Shown here: one piece after another, positions 1 to 8,542 of the stretch
How the letters are laid out: the number at the start of each line of letters is the position of its first letter
How positions within the stretch are numbered: the first letter of the stretch is position 1
Assembly (NCBI RefSeq): GCF_900105495.1
Contig: NZ_FNTF01000002.1
Span: forward strand, 4,952,501 to 5,016,500
Source of the DNA: Pseudomonas frederiksbergensis
Lineage (GTDB): Bacteria > Pseudomonadota > Gammaproteobacteria > Pseudomonadales > Pseudomonadaceae
Reading direction: 5' to 3'
Length of the DNA: 64,000 bases
Program-made: the position numbers and the translations under genes
Notes under the pieces: generated by a model
The model's input: the letters and a program-made list of their open reading frames with translations, nothing else
What the model was told of the DNA's origin: nothing
The model's database searches: none

Positions 1-759
1 TGGCAGGCGATAGCCCGGTGAAACCTCGTTCGCGCCATCAATGATCTCGGCCAGTGAAGAGGACCGTTCATTCGCCAGAATGTAGCGCTGCCCTGACCGG
101 CCTTTTTCTGCCGCGAGGATCATCCCGAGGGCGACATCTCGCACGTCGACAAAATTGAAATGAAAGCCTGGGTCCAGAGGCATTTGTCGCAACCTGACCG
201 AATCGACAAACTTCATGGTGTCAGTCAGCTTGGCCGCGTTGGGGCCGATCATCGCCGAGGGCAACACCGAGACCATCCAAAGGTTCAGGGCCTGCGCCGT
301 ATGCCAGGCCATTTTCTCCGACAGGATCTTGGACGCGTAATAGGCATTCTGGTCCTCGTCGTTCCAGTGCTCTTCATCGAGCTTCTGCCCGTTCTGACCG
401 ATGGCCGCAACGGAACTGACATACACCACGCGCTTGACCCCGGCCTTAGCCGCCGCCTGCAAAACGCGACGTGTTCCTTCCACATTCGGTTGGATAATCT
501 CGGCGTGCGGATGCCTCGCCCAGTGCTTGAACACCGCCGCGACCTGAAACAACAGGTCCACCCCGTTCAACGCCTCGAGCATGGCCGCTTCGTCGAGCAG
601 TTCGGCATACACCCTTTCGCAATCCAGCCCCTCGAACGCCGCCGATTCGTTCACATCACGAACCCCTGCGCGGACTCGGTAACCCTGATCGAGCAAGGCT
701 CTGACCAAGGTATTGCCCAAATGCCCATTGGCCCCTGTGACCAGACATAACTGACTCAT
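1..759 (-). CDS. NAD(P)-dependent epimerase/dihydroflavonol-reductase-like SDR, 3' end outside window
   Basis: Reading leftward from ATG at 759, a continuous 253-codon frame leaves the window without a stop. It begins MSQLCLVTGANGHLGN, with the glycine-rich nucleotide-binding motif TGANGHLG near residue 8. It has the extended-SDR catalytic YxxxK as YYASK near residue 145, preceded by the VSSVAAIG strand. This is the extended SDR family (NAD-dependent epimerase / dihydroflavonol 4-reductase), which oxidises or reduces a carbonyl or hydroxyl of a small substrate with NAD(P). The substrate cannot be read from sequence. The start is preceded by GAGAGGGAGGGTTGT on the minus strand, a strong ribosome site. 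It diverges from the esterase-like gene at 999. Confidence 0.85.
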   Translation of the reverse strand, partial: MSQLCLVTGANGHLGNTLVRALLDQGYRVRAGVRDVNESAAFEGLDCERVYAELLDEAAMLEALNGVDLLFQVAAVFKHWARHPHAEIIQPNVEGTRRVLQAAAKAGVKRVVYVSSVAAIGQNGQKLDEEHWNDEDQNAYYASKILSEKMAWHTAQALNLWMVSVLPSAMIGPNAAKLTDTMKFVDSVRLRQMPLDPGFHFNFVDVRDVALGMILAAEKGRSGQRYILANERSSSLAEIIDGANEVSPGYRLP

Positions 760-998
760 ACAACCCTCCCTCTCGCTTGAACAACATCCGTTTTGGCGAA
801 GACGACCTTAGGCTCTGTCCCGTGGGACAGAGTCAAGCAGTACGCGATCACGCGGCCATTGGATTGCCGAATCAACGGGTCACCGACGAAGAATTTTCCT
901 CCTGTTTCTGACTCAAATAAGACACAGACCGCTCAGTCGTGCCGATCAAAACCGACGCACTGCGCATTGGGCAATCCACCCTCATGGGGATGACGTCC

Positions 999-2366
999 AT
1001 GAACACCACTTCCCAAGACATACCGGACACCCTTTATGGCTCACACAGCCACATTGACGAGGCCGCCATCGCCCCGCTGCTGCGTCAATACGCCGAGCCC
1101 CTGCCGGATCTGGAGGCCAAAACCTTTGGTGAAATGTTCGACCGCTACGCTGATGCGCGGGTGGTGATGATCGGTGAAGCCAGCCATGGCACTTGCGACT
1201 TTTATCGAGCCCGGGCTGCGATCACCCAAAGGCTGATCGAGCAGCACGGCTTCAATATCGTGGCGGTTGAAGCCGACTGGCCAGACGCAGGTCATGTCGA
1301 CCGATATGTGCGGGGGCTGGTGCCCTCGGCCTGGAAACGGCATATCTTCAGCCGGTTTCCGACCTGGATGTGGCGCAACACCGATGTGAGAGCGTTCGCC
1401 CATTGGCTCCATCGGTACAACCACCAGCAAGCTCCTGAATCTCGCGTCGAGTTTCGCGGTCTGGACGTTTACAGTTTGCGAAACTCCATTCATGAGGTGC
1501 TGAGTTATCTGGAAAGGACTGACCCGCACCTGGCACACGAAGCAAGGCGTCGTTATGGCTGTTTGACCCCTTGGCAGGATGATCCTGCGTTGTACGGCCA
1601 TTTTGTCGAACGCAATGGCCTGATGCCCTGCGAGCAGGCCGTGGTCGACCAACTCAATGTCATGCTGGCCGAACAACTGGCCGGGCTTGTCCAATCCGAC
1701 GAGGCGTTCTTCAATGCGGCGCAAAACGCCCGGGTCGTGCGGGCGGCGGAGCAATACTATCGAGCGATTTATCGAGGTTCGACCGCCTCCTGGAACCTGC
1801 GTGACCGCCACATGTTCGACACCTTACAGGCCCTGCTGGAGCATCGCGGCCCAAAAGCCAAAGCGGTGGTGTGGGCCCACAACTCCCATATCGGCAATGC
1901 GGCGGCCACGGAAATGGGCTGGAAAGGTCAGTTCAATATCGGTCAGCTGTGCCGCAATGCATATGGCCGCCATGTCGTGCTGATCGGCATGAGCACCGAC
2001 CGCGGCCAGGTAGCAGCCGCCGATGACTGGGATGGCGAGATGCACATCAAGGACATCCGGCCCTCTCGTCCAGACAGCTGGGAGCATCAGTTCCTCAAGG
2101 CTGGTGTCCCGGCTTCATTGACCGACTGGCGAGATCCGCAGCGAAAAGACCTGCTTCGAGCCCTGTCCAAACCTTTGCTGGAGCGGGCCATCGGGGTGAT
2201 TTACCGCCCCGACAGCGAGCGCAGCAGTCATTACTTCGAAGCGGTGCTGGCCGAACAGTTTGATGCAATGGTCTGGATTGAACAGACCCGTCCGGTGACG
2301 GCACTGGCGCTGCCGAGAAGCCAGGAACTGGAGCCCGAAGACGACACCTTCCCGTTTGGTGTGTAA
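999..2366 (+). CDS. Erythromycin-esterase family protein
   Basis: The protein of about 455 residues carries the signature IGEASHGT close to its N-terminus, followed by EADWPD and RYVRG, the hallmark of the erythromycin esterase family (PF05139; EreA/EreB and many uncharacterised relatives). In EreB the His of this motif is part of the hydrolytic centre. Chromosomal members in Pseudomonas usually sit beside phosphoribosyltransferase and stress genes, as here, so true macrolide hydrolysis is not implied. Three in-frame ATGs lie at 984, 990 and 999. I chose 999 because GGGGA at 986-990 gives good spacing; the frame is open back to a GTG at 939. The 239-bp gap to the divergent SDR gene should hold both promoters. 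Confidence 0.85.
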   Translation: MNTTSQDIPDTLYGSHSHIDEAAIAPLLRQYAEPLPDLEAKTFGEMFDRYADARVVMIGEASHGTCDFYRARAAITQRLIEQHGFNIVAVEADWPDAGHVDRYVRGLVPSAWKRHIFSRFPTWMWRNTDVRAFAHWLHRYNHQQAPESRVEFRGLDVYSLRNSIHEVLSYLERTDPHLAHEARRRYGCLTPWQDDPALYGHFVERNGLMPCEQAVVDQLNVMLAEQLAGLVQSDEAFFNAAQNARVVRAAEQYYRAIYRGSTASWNLRDRHMFDTLQALLEHRGPKAKAVVWAHNSHIGNAAATEMGWKGQFNIGQLCRNAYGRHVVLIGMSTDRGQVAAADDWDGEMHIKDIRPSRPDSWEHQFLKAGVPASLTDWRDPQRKDLLRALSKPLLERAIGVIYRPDSERSSHYFEAVLAEQFDAMVWIEQTRPVTALALPRSQELEPEDDTFPFGV

Positions 2367-2418
2367 CACCGGGAGTATCACCTGTCAGGCAGTGCGTTTT
2401 CGCTTTCGCGACCTGGGC

Positions 2419-3120
2419 TCACGTATCGGAACGCCCCTGAGCTGTGGCGTCGCTGGCGGATTCTCGCTGCCACGCCCGCTGCAACAGCTTGATGACCTCG
2501 GCATCCGAGGTCTGGGTAAAGTCCATGTACCAATGGCCGATCGACATCAGCCAGTCGGGAATGATCGGGCATATCAGCTCATCCACCTCACTGCGCAACG
2601 CCTCCGCCGTCTCGATCGGCGCCACCGGCACGGCGACGACGATACGCGACGGCGCCTGCGCACGTACCGCATGGATTGCCGCCATCATCGAGGCGCCTGT
2701 TGCCAGGCCGTCGTCGATCAGGATCACCACCTGATCCTTGAGTTGCAAAGGCGCGCGCGTTCCCCGGTAAACCTGCTCGCGGCGTAACAGCTCGCGGGTT
2801 TCCCGTGCAACCACTTCATCGAACGTGGCCGGATCAATCGGGTGAACCCGCAGCGCCTGTTCATTGAGGATTTGTATGCCGCCGCTGGCGATGGCGCCCA
2901 TCGCAAACTCTTGATGAGACGGAACACCCAGTTTGCGCACCAGCATCAGGTCCAGACGAACATCCAGTGCCGAGGCCACTTCATAGGCCACCGGCACACC
3001 GCCACGGGGCAAGGCGAGGACGATGACATCGGGGCGATGGGCGTATTGGCGCAACGGTTCTATCAGCCGTCGACCGGCAGCGGCCCGGTCTTGCAGGATG
3101 GTGGGCGATGAGGGACTCAT
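2419..3120 (-). CDS. Phosphoribosyltransferase-family protein
   Basis: A 233-residue protein with the type-I PRTase PRPP-binding motif VVILIDDGLATGASM around residues 130-145, and ALPRGGVPVAYEVA near the N-terminus, where a second conserved loop lies. These match stand-alone PRTase proteins (PF00156) found beside erythromycin-esterase-like and universal stress genes. The base or other acceptor substrate is unknown, and many such proteins may not act in nucleotide salvage. The gene converges on the esterase-like gene with a 52-bp gap. The minus-strand sequence AGGAGGTTTTCAA before the ATG at 3120 is a strong ribosome site. Confidence 0.85.
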   Translation of the reverse strand: MSPSSPTILQDRAAAGRRLIEPLRQYAHRPDVIVLALPRGGVPVAYEVASALDVRLDLMLVRKLGVPSHQEFAMGAIASGGIQILNEQALRVHPIDPATFDEVVARETRELLRREQVYRGTRAPLQLKDQVVILIDDGLATGASMMAAIHAVRAQAPSRIVVAVPVAPIETAEALRSEVDELICPIIPDWLMSIGHWYMDFTQTSDAEVIKLLQRAWQRESASDATAQGRSDT

Positions 3121-3223
3121 TTGAAAACCTCCTCAGGCGATCACACCTGTCGGTTCGCATCACAGGGTCACTAGCGAAGTGTCGGTCTGACGGAGCTGAC
3201 ATCAAGTTCAGTCTGAAGGCCCT

Positions 3224-4108
3224 CTAGACCGCCAAAATGCTGCAAGGCACCTGATACAGAATATGTTCGGTCGTGCTGCCCAGAAGCTTGCCCACCCCAT
3301 GGGACTGGACTCTGCCCATCACAATCACATCCACTTGATGGGCGTTGGCGAACTCGCTCAGGACCTTAACGGGATGTCCCTCGATGAAATGCCGACGATC
3401 AGAGGGCACACCGAATCGACCGGCCAACTTGAGGAATGATTTTTCCAGGTCTTTGCGCAGCGCTTTCGTGAGCTCAGCCAGGGTCAAACCGCCCATGTCC
3501 GCCAGGAACGCGGCCGAAATATTGCAGGCGTACAGCAAATGCAACTCGGCATCACACTGCAGGGCGAGACCGCACGCTTGCTGGATGATCCGGTCATTCA
3601 GTTCATCGTCGCAAGACGCAGCATCCGACACTTCCACCGCTGCGATGACCTTGCGTGGCAACACGTAACCGCCGCCGCCCAACAGATAAAGCGGTATCGG
3701 ACAATGACGCAGCAAATGCCAATCCAGAGGCGTGAAAAAAGCGCGTTTAAGCGCTGATTCGTGCTGAACCTCCTTGATCAACAGGTCAGGCTGCATTTCC
3801 ATGACGTGATCAAGAATGGCTTCGCGCATACCATCAGCCCAAGCCACCTCAGTGGTGGTGTTGATGCCCCCGCTGCGCAGAGTTTTTGCCTGAGCCTTGA
3901 GCCAGTCCTCATGATCCTGCCGATAGCGCTCTCGAGCACTTTCCCGATCGCCAGATTCGAGCAGCGACAACATATCCAACGATGGAATCAAGGCGGCGAT
4001 ATGCAAACTTGCACCGCAGGTCATGGCCAGCGCGGCGGCATGGTTTATTGCCTGGGAATGGCGCAGGGCCGGGTTGATGATCAGTAACAACCGTTGATAC
4101 TGGCTCAT
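3224..4108 (-). CDS. Universal stress protein, two UspA domains
   Basis: Starting at MSQYQRLLLIINPALRHSQ, the 294-residue protein carries two UspA domains in tandem. The second ends with VIVMGRVQSHGVGKLLGSTTEHILYQ (split here as MGRVQSHG and KLLGSTTEH), matching the G-x2-G-x9-G-S/T nucleotide-binding motif of ATP-binding Usps. The longer open frame to 4201 is rejected because CTGGAGGCAGATC sits just before ATG 4108. A perfect Anr box lies upstream at 4237-4250, so low-oxygen control is likely. P. aeruginosa tandem Usps such as UspK and UspN are Anr-regulated and support anaerobic survival; the same role here is an inference. Confidence 0.9.
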   Translation of the reverse strand: MSQYQRLLLIINPALRHSQAINHAAALAMTCGASLHIAALIPSLDMLSLLESGDRESARERYRQDHEDWLKAQAKTLRSGGINTTTEVAWADGMREAILDHVMEMQPDLLIKEVQHESALKRAFFTPLDWHLLRHCPIPLYLLGGGGYVLPRKVIAAVEVSDAASCDDELNDRIIQQACGLALQCDAELHLLYACNISAAFLADMGGLTLAELTKALRKDLEKSFLKLAGRFGVPSDRRHFIEGHPVKVLSEFANAHQVDVIVMGRVQSHGVGKLLGSTTEHILYQVPCSILAV

Positions 4109-4236
4109 GATCTGCCTCCAGTGGGGTGGGTCTTCGGCGCTCGCTGCCCATCGACCGTTGCCGAGGCCAGTGGTTGATCCCGCGGGATCGAGCACCGGCA
4201 TTAAATCCAGATTCCTCCTCCAGCATTCCCCTGGCG

Positions 4237-4250
4237 TTGATCTACATCAA
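4237..4250. promoter_or_regulatory. Anr/FNR box upstream of usp at 4108
   Basis: TTGATCTACATCAA is a perfect match to TTGAT-N4-ATCAA, the Anr/Dnr/FNR consensus. It lies about 130 bp upstream of the Usp start at 4108 and reads into that gene on the minus strand; GTATAAAGC follows on the other side. Confidence 0.8.
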
Positions 4251-4296
4251 ACACCTGTATAAAGCATAGACACCCGTCGAAACGGCGTGATCGCGC

Positions 4297-5208
4297 TCAC
4301 CCCTTGACGTTCGACCTGACCGCCAGAATGCTGCCCGGCACCGAGTACAACGCCCGCTCGGTGTTGCTGCCGATCAACCGGTCGACACCCACCCGATGCA
4401 CGGTGCCCATCACCACCACATCCGCCAGGTATTGCTCGACAAACTCACTGATCACCGGCACCGGCAGGCCCATGACGAAATGCCGTCGCTCCGGCGGCAC
4501 ACCGTATCGATCCGCCAGGGTGACAAACGCCAGGTGCAAGGATTGGCGCAGCTCCTCAACGAAATCCGCCCCCCAGCCACCGCTGATCAACGGTGCATCA
4601 CCATTGAAAGCCGGCGACAAGTCATAGGCATAAAGCAGGTGCAGCGGCGCATCGCATTGCAGCGCCAATGCGTTGGCGGTCTGGATGATGGTGTCGTTCA
4701 GGCCACTGATCTGGGTCGAGGGGTCGAGCGGGTCCACCGCGGCGACAACCCGGTGCGGCAAGCTGTAACGGGTCTGATTGACCAGGTGCACGGGGACCGG
4801 GCATTCGCGCAGCAAGTGGCAATCGAGCGGGGTGATGAACACTCGCCTGAGTACCGGTTCCAACGTGACATCCTTGATCAACAGGTCCGGCTTGAGCTCT
4901 TCGACAGTTTTCAAGATGTCGGGCAGTGGATGGGTCGTGAAGACCACTTCGACCGTCACCTCCAGCCCCTGACCGCTGAGCTGCTCGATCTCGTCGGCCA
5001 CCCAGCGGCGATAGCGGCGCAAATAGCGTTGATAGCCTGCGTCGTCGGTTTTCTCTTCCCACAAATGCACGATCGGCACCGGTTCGACAAAGGCCCGCAC
5101 GTCCAGCGCAGCCCCGCTCGCCTTGGCCAGCGCGACGGCACGGAGCATGGCTGGAGACTGGTGCAGGGTTTGATCGGCGATCAGCAACAAACGTTGATAT
5201 TGACCCAT
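4297..5208 (-). CDS. Universal stress protein, two UspA domains
   Basis: A 303-residue tandem Usp starting MGQYQRLLLIADQTLHQS. It is a clear paralogue of the neighbour at 3224-4108, sharing the same N-terminal motif, DLLIKDV in domain one and the TPLDCHLLREC segment. The C-terminal nucleotide-binding motif is MGTVHRVGVDRLIGSNTE. I place the start at 5208 rather than the open-frame limit 5238 because GAGGTGTGTG precedes this ATG. An Anr box at 5283-5296 lies 75 bp upstream, a spacing compatible with activation. The cluster of three Usps probably arose by duplication. Confidence 0.9.
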   Translation of the reverse strand: MGQYQRLLLIADQTLHQSPAMLRAVALAKASGAALDVRAFVEPVPIVHLWEEKTDDAGYQRYLRRYRRWVADEIEQLSGQGLEVTVEVVFTTHPLPDILKTVEELKPDLLIKDVTLEPVLRRVFITPLDCHLLRECPVPVHLVNQTRYSLPHRVVAAVDPLDPSTQISGLNDTIIQTANALALQCDAPLHLLYAYDLSPAFNGDAPLISGGWGADFVEELRQSLHLAFVTLADRYGVPPERRHFVMGLPVPVISEFVEQYLADVVVMGTVHRVGVDRLIGSNTERALYSVPGSILAVRSNVKG

Positions 5209-5282
5209 CACACACCTCGGCTCGACACCGGCCCTCAAGCGCCGGCAAATCCAAGACTGCGCCCGTTGCCCCCTGCCCCGGG

Positions 5283-5296
5283 TTGATTTACATCAA
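5283..5296. promoter_or_regulatory. Anr/FNR box between usp and GNAT genes
   Basis: TTGATTTACATCAA is a perfect TTGAT-N4-ATCAA palindrome, 75 bp upstream of the Usp start at 5208 on the minus strand and 137 bp before the GNAT start at 5433 on the plus strand. Confidence 0.82.
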
Positions 5297-5330
5297 ACAC
5301 GAGCAAATGAGTGCCTGGTGTCACGACTCC

Positions 5331-5344
5331 CTGATCCAGATCAG
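5331..5344. promoter_or_regulatory. Degenerate Anr-like palindrome upstream of GNAT gene
   Basis: CTGATCCAGATCAG keeps the GAT-N4-ATC core and full symmetry but has C for T in the outermost position. It lies 89 bp upstream of the GNAT start at 5433. It may be a weak Anr/Dnr site serving the plus-strand gene, or a chance palindrome. Confidence 0.4.
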
Positions 5345-5432
5345 ATTCAAGCGCCGCAGGCGGGGTAAAAAGGAATGAACCGCGTGGTGAACACCGCGCG
5401 CCAGCCTTTCAAACCGGACGGAGGATCACCCC

Positions 5433-5996
5433 ATGCTCACTGTCAAAGACCACAATGATCGGGCTGCAGCTGCCTACGCGGCAGTGACCGGACAATACTG
5501 GATTGAAGCGCTCAAGGATGGCCGCCATGTATTGATCCGGCCGCTGGCGGAAAAAGACCGCGAACGTGAATACGCCTTTATCAAACGCCTGTCCCCCGAG
5601 TCCCGGCATATGCGCTTTCTCGCGCGGATCAACGAACCGGGCACCGCCATGCTCAACCAGTTGATGGACACCGACAACAAACAGCGCCTGGCCTACATCG
5701 CGCTGGTTCATGAAAACGGTCAACTGATCGAGATCGGCGTCAGCCGCTACGCCGCCACCGGCGAACACGAATGTGAATGCGCCGTAACGGTCGCCGATGA
5801 ATGGAAGCACCTGGGGTTGGGCACGGTACTGATGGAGCATCTGATCAAAGCCGCCCGCAAGAACGGTTTTCGCCAGATGTATTCGGTGGATGCCTCCAGC
5901 AACGCGCCGATGCGCGACCTGGCCAAAGCCCTGGGTTTCGAGACACACAATGATCCCGATGACAGTTGTCAGGTCATCCATCGTCTGTCCCTGTAA
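5433..5996 (+). CDS. GNAT-family N-acetyltransferase
   Basis: A 187-residue GNAT resembling the acetyltransferase part of Pat-type protein acetyltransferases. DGRHVLIRPLAEKD opens the fold and EWKHLGLGTVLMEHLI (about residues 125-140) supplies the acetyl-CoA pyrophosphate loop in the form H-L-G-L-G. The typical NxxM-xxLAxxLGFE end, N-APMRDLAKALGFE, is present. CGGAGGATCACCCC before ATG 5433 fixes the start. It lies between Anr-linked Usp genes, so it may modify proteins under low oxygen; the target is unknown. Confidence 0.85.
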   Translation: MLTVKDHNDRAAAAYAAVTGQYWIEALKDGRHVLIRPLAEKDREREYAFIKRLSPESRHMRFLARINEPGTAMLNQLMDTDNKQRLAYIALVHENGQLIEIGVSRYAATGEHECECAVTVADEWKHLGLGTVLMEHLIKAARKNGFRQMYSVDASSNAPMRDLAKALGFETHNDPDDSCQVIHRLSL

Positions 5997-6000
5997 AAAA

Positions 6001-6041
6001 GCACCCCGTGATGATTCGGCCAACGGTTCATCGCGGGGTGC
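6001..6041. terminator. Hairpin terminator after GNAT gene
   Basis: GCACCCCGTGATGA pairs with TCATCGCGGGGTGC with one mismatch around a 13-nt loop. A run of six A precedes the stem on the plus strand, so it looks like a classical Rho-independent terminator for minus-strand transcripts and may also stop the plus-strand GNAT message. Confidence 0.55.
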
Positions 6042-6120
6042 CCACTAATGCGCGCCCAACCTCAGCGCCAGCCAAACCGGGTGACCACACGTCGGGCAGC
6101 CCGCGCCGTCACACGCCGGT

Positions 6121-6134
6121 TTGATGCAGATCAA
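6121..6134. promoter_or_regulatory. Anr/FNR box upstream of third usp
   Basis: TTGATGCAGATCAA is a perfect TTGAT-N4-ATCAA site, 90 bp before the Usp start at 6224. It has the same relation to its gene as the other two boxes in this cluster. Confidence 0.8.
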
Positions 6135-6223
6135 ACCGCAAATCCCGGCCAGCGGCAGCATCGGCATCAAGTACCCACATCCAAGGCCATTCGGGCCAGC
6201 GTTTGATTTAAAGGAGAGGTGTC

Positions 6224-7162
6224 ATGTCCGAGCAATCACGTTTCATGCTGGTCGCTTCGCCCCTGATGGAAAACAGCCCCGCTTTCGACCGCGCCGCCGC
6301 GCTGGCCAAGGCTGAAGATGCAGCGCTGCACATCGTGGCCTTCGATTACCTGGAAGGCTTGGCGACCGCCGGCATGGTCAATGAACAGGCCTTGGAGCAG
6401 ATGCGCCTGGGGTATGTCGAGCGCCATCGTCAGTGGCTGGAAGAACAGGCTCGCCCGTTGCGCAAAATCGGCGTGACCGTCACCACGGAAGTGGTCTGGG
6501 TTGAACGCCCCTTGCAGGAAATCCTGATCCACCTCAAAGAGCAGCCGATGGCCGTGCTGATCAAAGCGCTGGAACCCTCGTCGCGGCTGTCGCGGATGAT
6601 GTTTACGCCCCTGGACATCCACTTGCTGCGCGAATGCCCGGTACCGCTGCATTTTGTCAGCCATGTACAGCATGCCTTGCCGCGCCGGATCGTCGCGGCA
6701 GTCGACCCCTTCCATCGCGACGGTCAATACAAAGGCCTTAATGACCGCATCCTGCATGAAGCGGTGAAACTGGCGACGGCGTGCAACGCACAGGTCGACG
6801 TCCTCTACGCCTATGACCTGTCTTCAATCGGCGCCGATGAATTCGGCTTCGACAACGCTTCCGCGTTCTTCTCCTCGAGCAACGCCAAGACCCTGTTCGA
6901 TGCACAGGGCGAGGTCTTCAATGACTTGGCCGAGCGCAACGGCATCCCACCAGAGCGACGCCACATGGTCATGGGCAACCCGGCCAAGGTTCTGGCCAGT
7001 TACGCCGATGCCTATAACGTCGACATGATCGTCATGGGACGCGTCGGCCATAACGGCCTGGAGCGGCTGATTGGCAGCACGGTGGAACACCTGCTGTACA
7101 AAATGCCCTGCAGCGTCTGGGTGGTGGCGCCGGAAGAACTGGCTGATTGGGGAGTGTCATAA
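6224..7162 (+). CDS. Universal stress protein, two UspA domains
   Basis: A 312-residue tandem Usp starting MSEQSRFMLVASPLMENSP. It keeps the FTPLDIHLLRECPVPLH segment seen in the other two Usps. It ends with the ATP-type motif MGRVGHNGLERLIGSTVEH (G-x2-G-x9-G-S). AAAGGAGAGGTGTC before the ATG is a very strong ribosome site. It is the third Usp in 4 kb and has its own Anr box at 6121-6134. The likely role is survival under oxygen limitation or energy stress, by analogy with Anr-controlled Usps of P. aeruginosa. Confidence 0.9.
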   Translation: MSEQSRFMLVASPLMENSPAFDRAAALAKAEDAALHIVAFDYLEGLATAGMVNEQALEQMRLGYVERHRQWLEEQARPLRKIGVTVTTEVVWVERPLQEILIHLKEQPMAVLIKALEPSSRLSRMMFTPLDIHLLRECPVPLHFVSHVQHALPRRIVAAVDPFHRDGQYKGLNDRILHEAVKLATACNAQVDVLYAYDLSSIGADEFGFDNASAFFSSSNAKTLFDAQGEVFNDLAERNGIPPERRHMVMGNPAKVLASYADAYNVDMIVMGRVGHNGLERLIGSTVEHLLYKMPCSVWVVAPEELADWGVS

Positions 7163-7198
7163 ATTTCAGCACGTTAATGTCACTGTCCGGCACCGCCC

Positions 7199-8542
7199 TC
7201 AGCCTTCGACCGTCGACGCGAGCGCAAACCCGACGCAGACTTCGAATCCATCCGTTCGACCTGTCGCCGGCGATACCAGCCGTATTTTCGCGTTGACGCC
7301 CTGCACAATGGTTTTGGCAATCGCCAACCCCAACCCTGAACCGCTGGTTTCACTGTTGCCCCGCACAAAGCGCTCGGTAAGGCGCTGCAACACCGGCTCG
7401 GGCACCGGCGGGCCACCATTGACCACACGCAGCAGCGCCTGGTCGGTGAGGCTGACTTCGACCGGTTGATCCGCGGCGCCATACTTGAGCGCGTTCTCGA
7501 TCAGGTTGCGCAACAGGATGGCGAAGGCGTCCGGATCAATCGTCGAGTACACGCTCGTCTGGGTTGGCAGGTGCAACTCGATCCGGTGCCCACTGTTGTG
7601 GTTCCACTCATCGACCACATGGGCCAACAACGGAATGAGGTCCTGGGGCGTTTCGGACAACAGCCCTCCTCCCTCGGCCTTGGCCAGCTGCATGAGTTTT
7701 TCCGAGAGCCGCGCCAGTTCGCGCAACGAGGTTTCGATTTTAGCCGCGCGTAACCGCAACGGGCCTTCAGGCGCTTCGTGACGCAAACGCTGGATCTGCG
7801 CCAGGGTCGCGGCCAGCGGCGTACGCAGTTCATGGGCGCTGTTGGCCGTAAAGCTGCGCTCGGTCTCCAAGGCCTTGCGCAAGCGCTCCAGCAGATGATT
7901 GACCGCCTCGGCCAACGGCGCGATTTCCGCCGGCAGTCGCGCCACGTGGATCGGCGACAGATCACCCACGCCGCGAGCCTCCACGGCACGACGATAGGCC
8001 AATACACTGCGCAGGCTGATGCGCACAAACATCCAGGTGCCAAACAGGCTGATGGGAATCAGCGCCAATAATGGCAACAACAAGGCAAGCAACGCTTCCC
8101 GCGCGGCTTCACGGCGATGTTTCAGAGGTTCGGCGATTTCGATGAACACCGTCTCACGCAGCGCACTGGCGCCGTACAGACGGTATTTTTTAGTGGTTGA
8201 AAAGCCTTCGGCCGGTTGTTTGTTGAAGATCTTCGGGTTGGCGTCGTGGGACTGCATCAGGATCTCGCCCTTGGCATCGCGCACCAGATACGTCAGGTAT
8301 TCCTTGTGCATTTTCAGGGTGGCGACATGCTGCGTTTCACGGGGGTTTTCCCGGTTGCTGATTTCCAGCACGGCCAGGGGCAGGATGCGCTGCGCGGTCT
8401 CTTCCAGCGCACTGTCGAACGCCTCGTTCAATTCATGTTGCACCACCAGCCAGGCGCCGACGGTCGCCGCCAGCCACAGTAAGGTCGTGCCCAACGTCAA
8501 TCCCAGGCCGAGACGCTTTTGCAGGCTTGACGACGGCTTCAT
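7199..8542 (-). CDS. Sensor histidine kinase, QseC/PmrB-like
   Basis: A 447-residue inner-membrane kinase. It has a transmembrane helix at about residues 12-35, a periplasmic sensor segment of roughly 110 residues, a second helix at about 150-175 and a HAMP-like linker. The phosphoacceptor is in FTANSAHELRTPLA (His237), the N box is LLRNLIENALKYG and the G box SGSGLGLAIAKTI. FTANSAHELRTPLA is typical of the QseC/PmrB/TctE group. Its ATG overlaps the stop of the response regulator gene, so the two are translated together. Because the divergent operon encodes a redox/flavin system, its signal may be an envelope metal or redox state; that is inference. Confidence 0.9.
   Translation of the reverse strand: MKPSSSLQKRLGLGLTLGTTLLWLAATVGAWLVVQHELNEAFDSALEETAQRILPLAVLEISNRENPRETQHVATLKMHKEYLTYLVRDAKGEILMQSHDANPKIFNKQPAEGFSTTKKYRLYGASALRETVFIEIAEPLKHRREAAREALLALLLPLLALIPISLFGTWMFVRISLRSVLAYRRAVEARGVGDLSPIHVARLPAEIAPLAEAVNHLLERLRKALETERSFTANSAHELRTPLAATLAQIQRLRHEAPEGPLRLRAAKIETSLRELARLSEKLMQLAKAEGGGLLSETPQDLIPLLAHVVDEWNHNSGHRIELHLPTQTSVYSTIDPDAFAILLRNLIENALKYGAADQPVEVSLTDQALLRVVNGGPPVPEPVLQRLTERFVRGNSETSGSGLGLAIAKTIVQGVNAKIRLVSPATGRTDGFEVCVGFALASTVEG

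Noticed and set aside
939..998. GTG 939 start for the erythromycin-esterase-like gene
   Set aside because: It adds 20 residues without a ribosome site; ATG 999 has GGGGA at proper distance.
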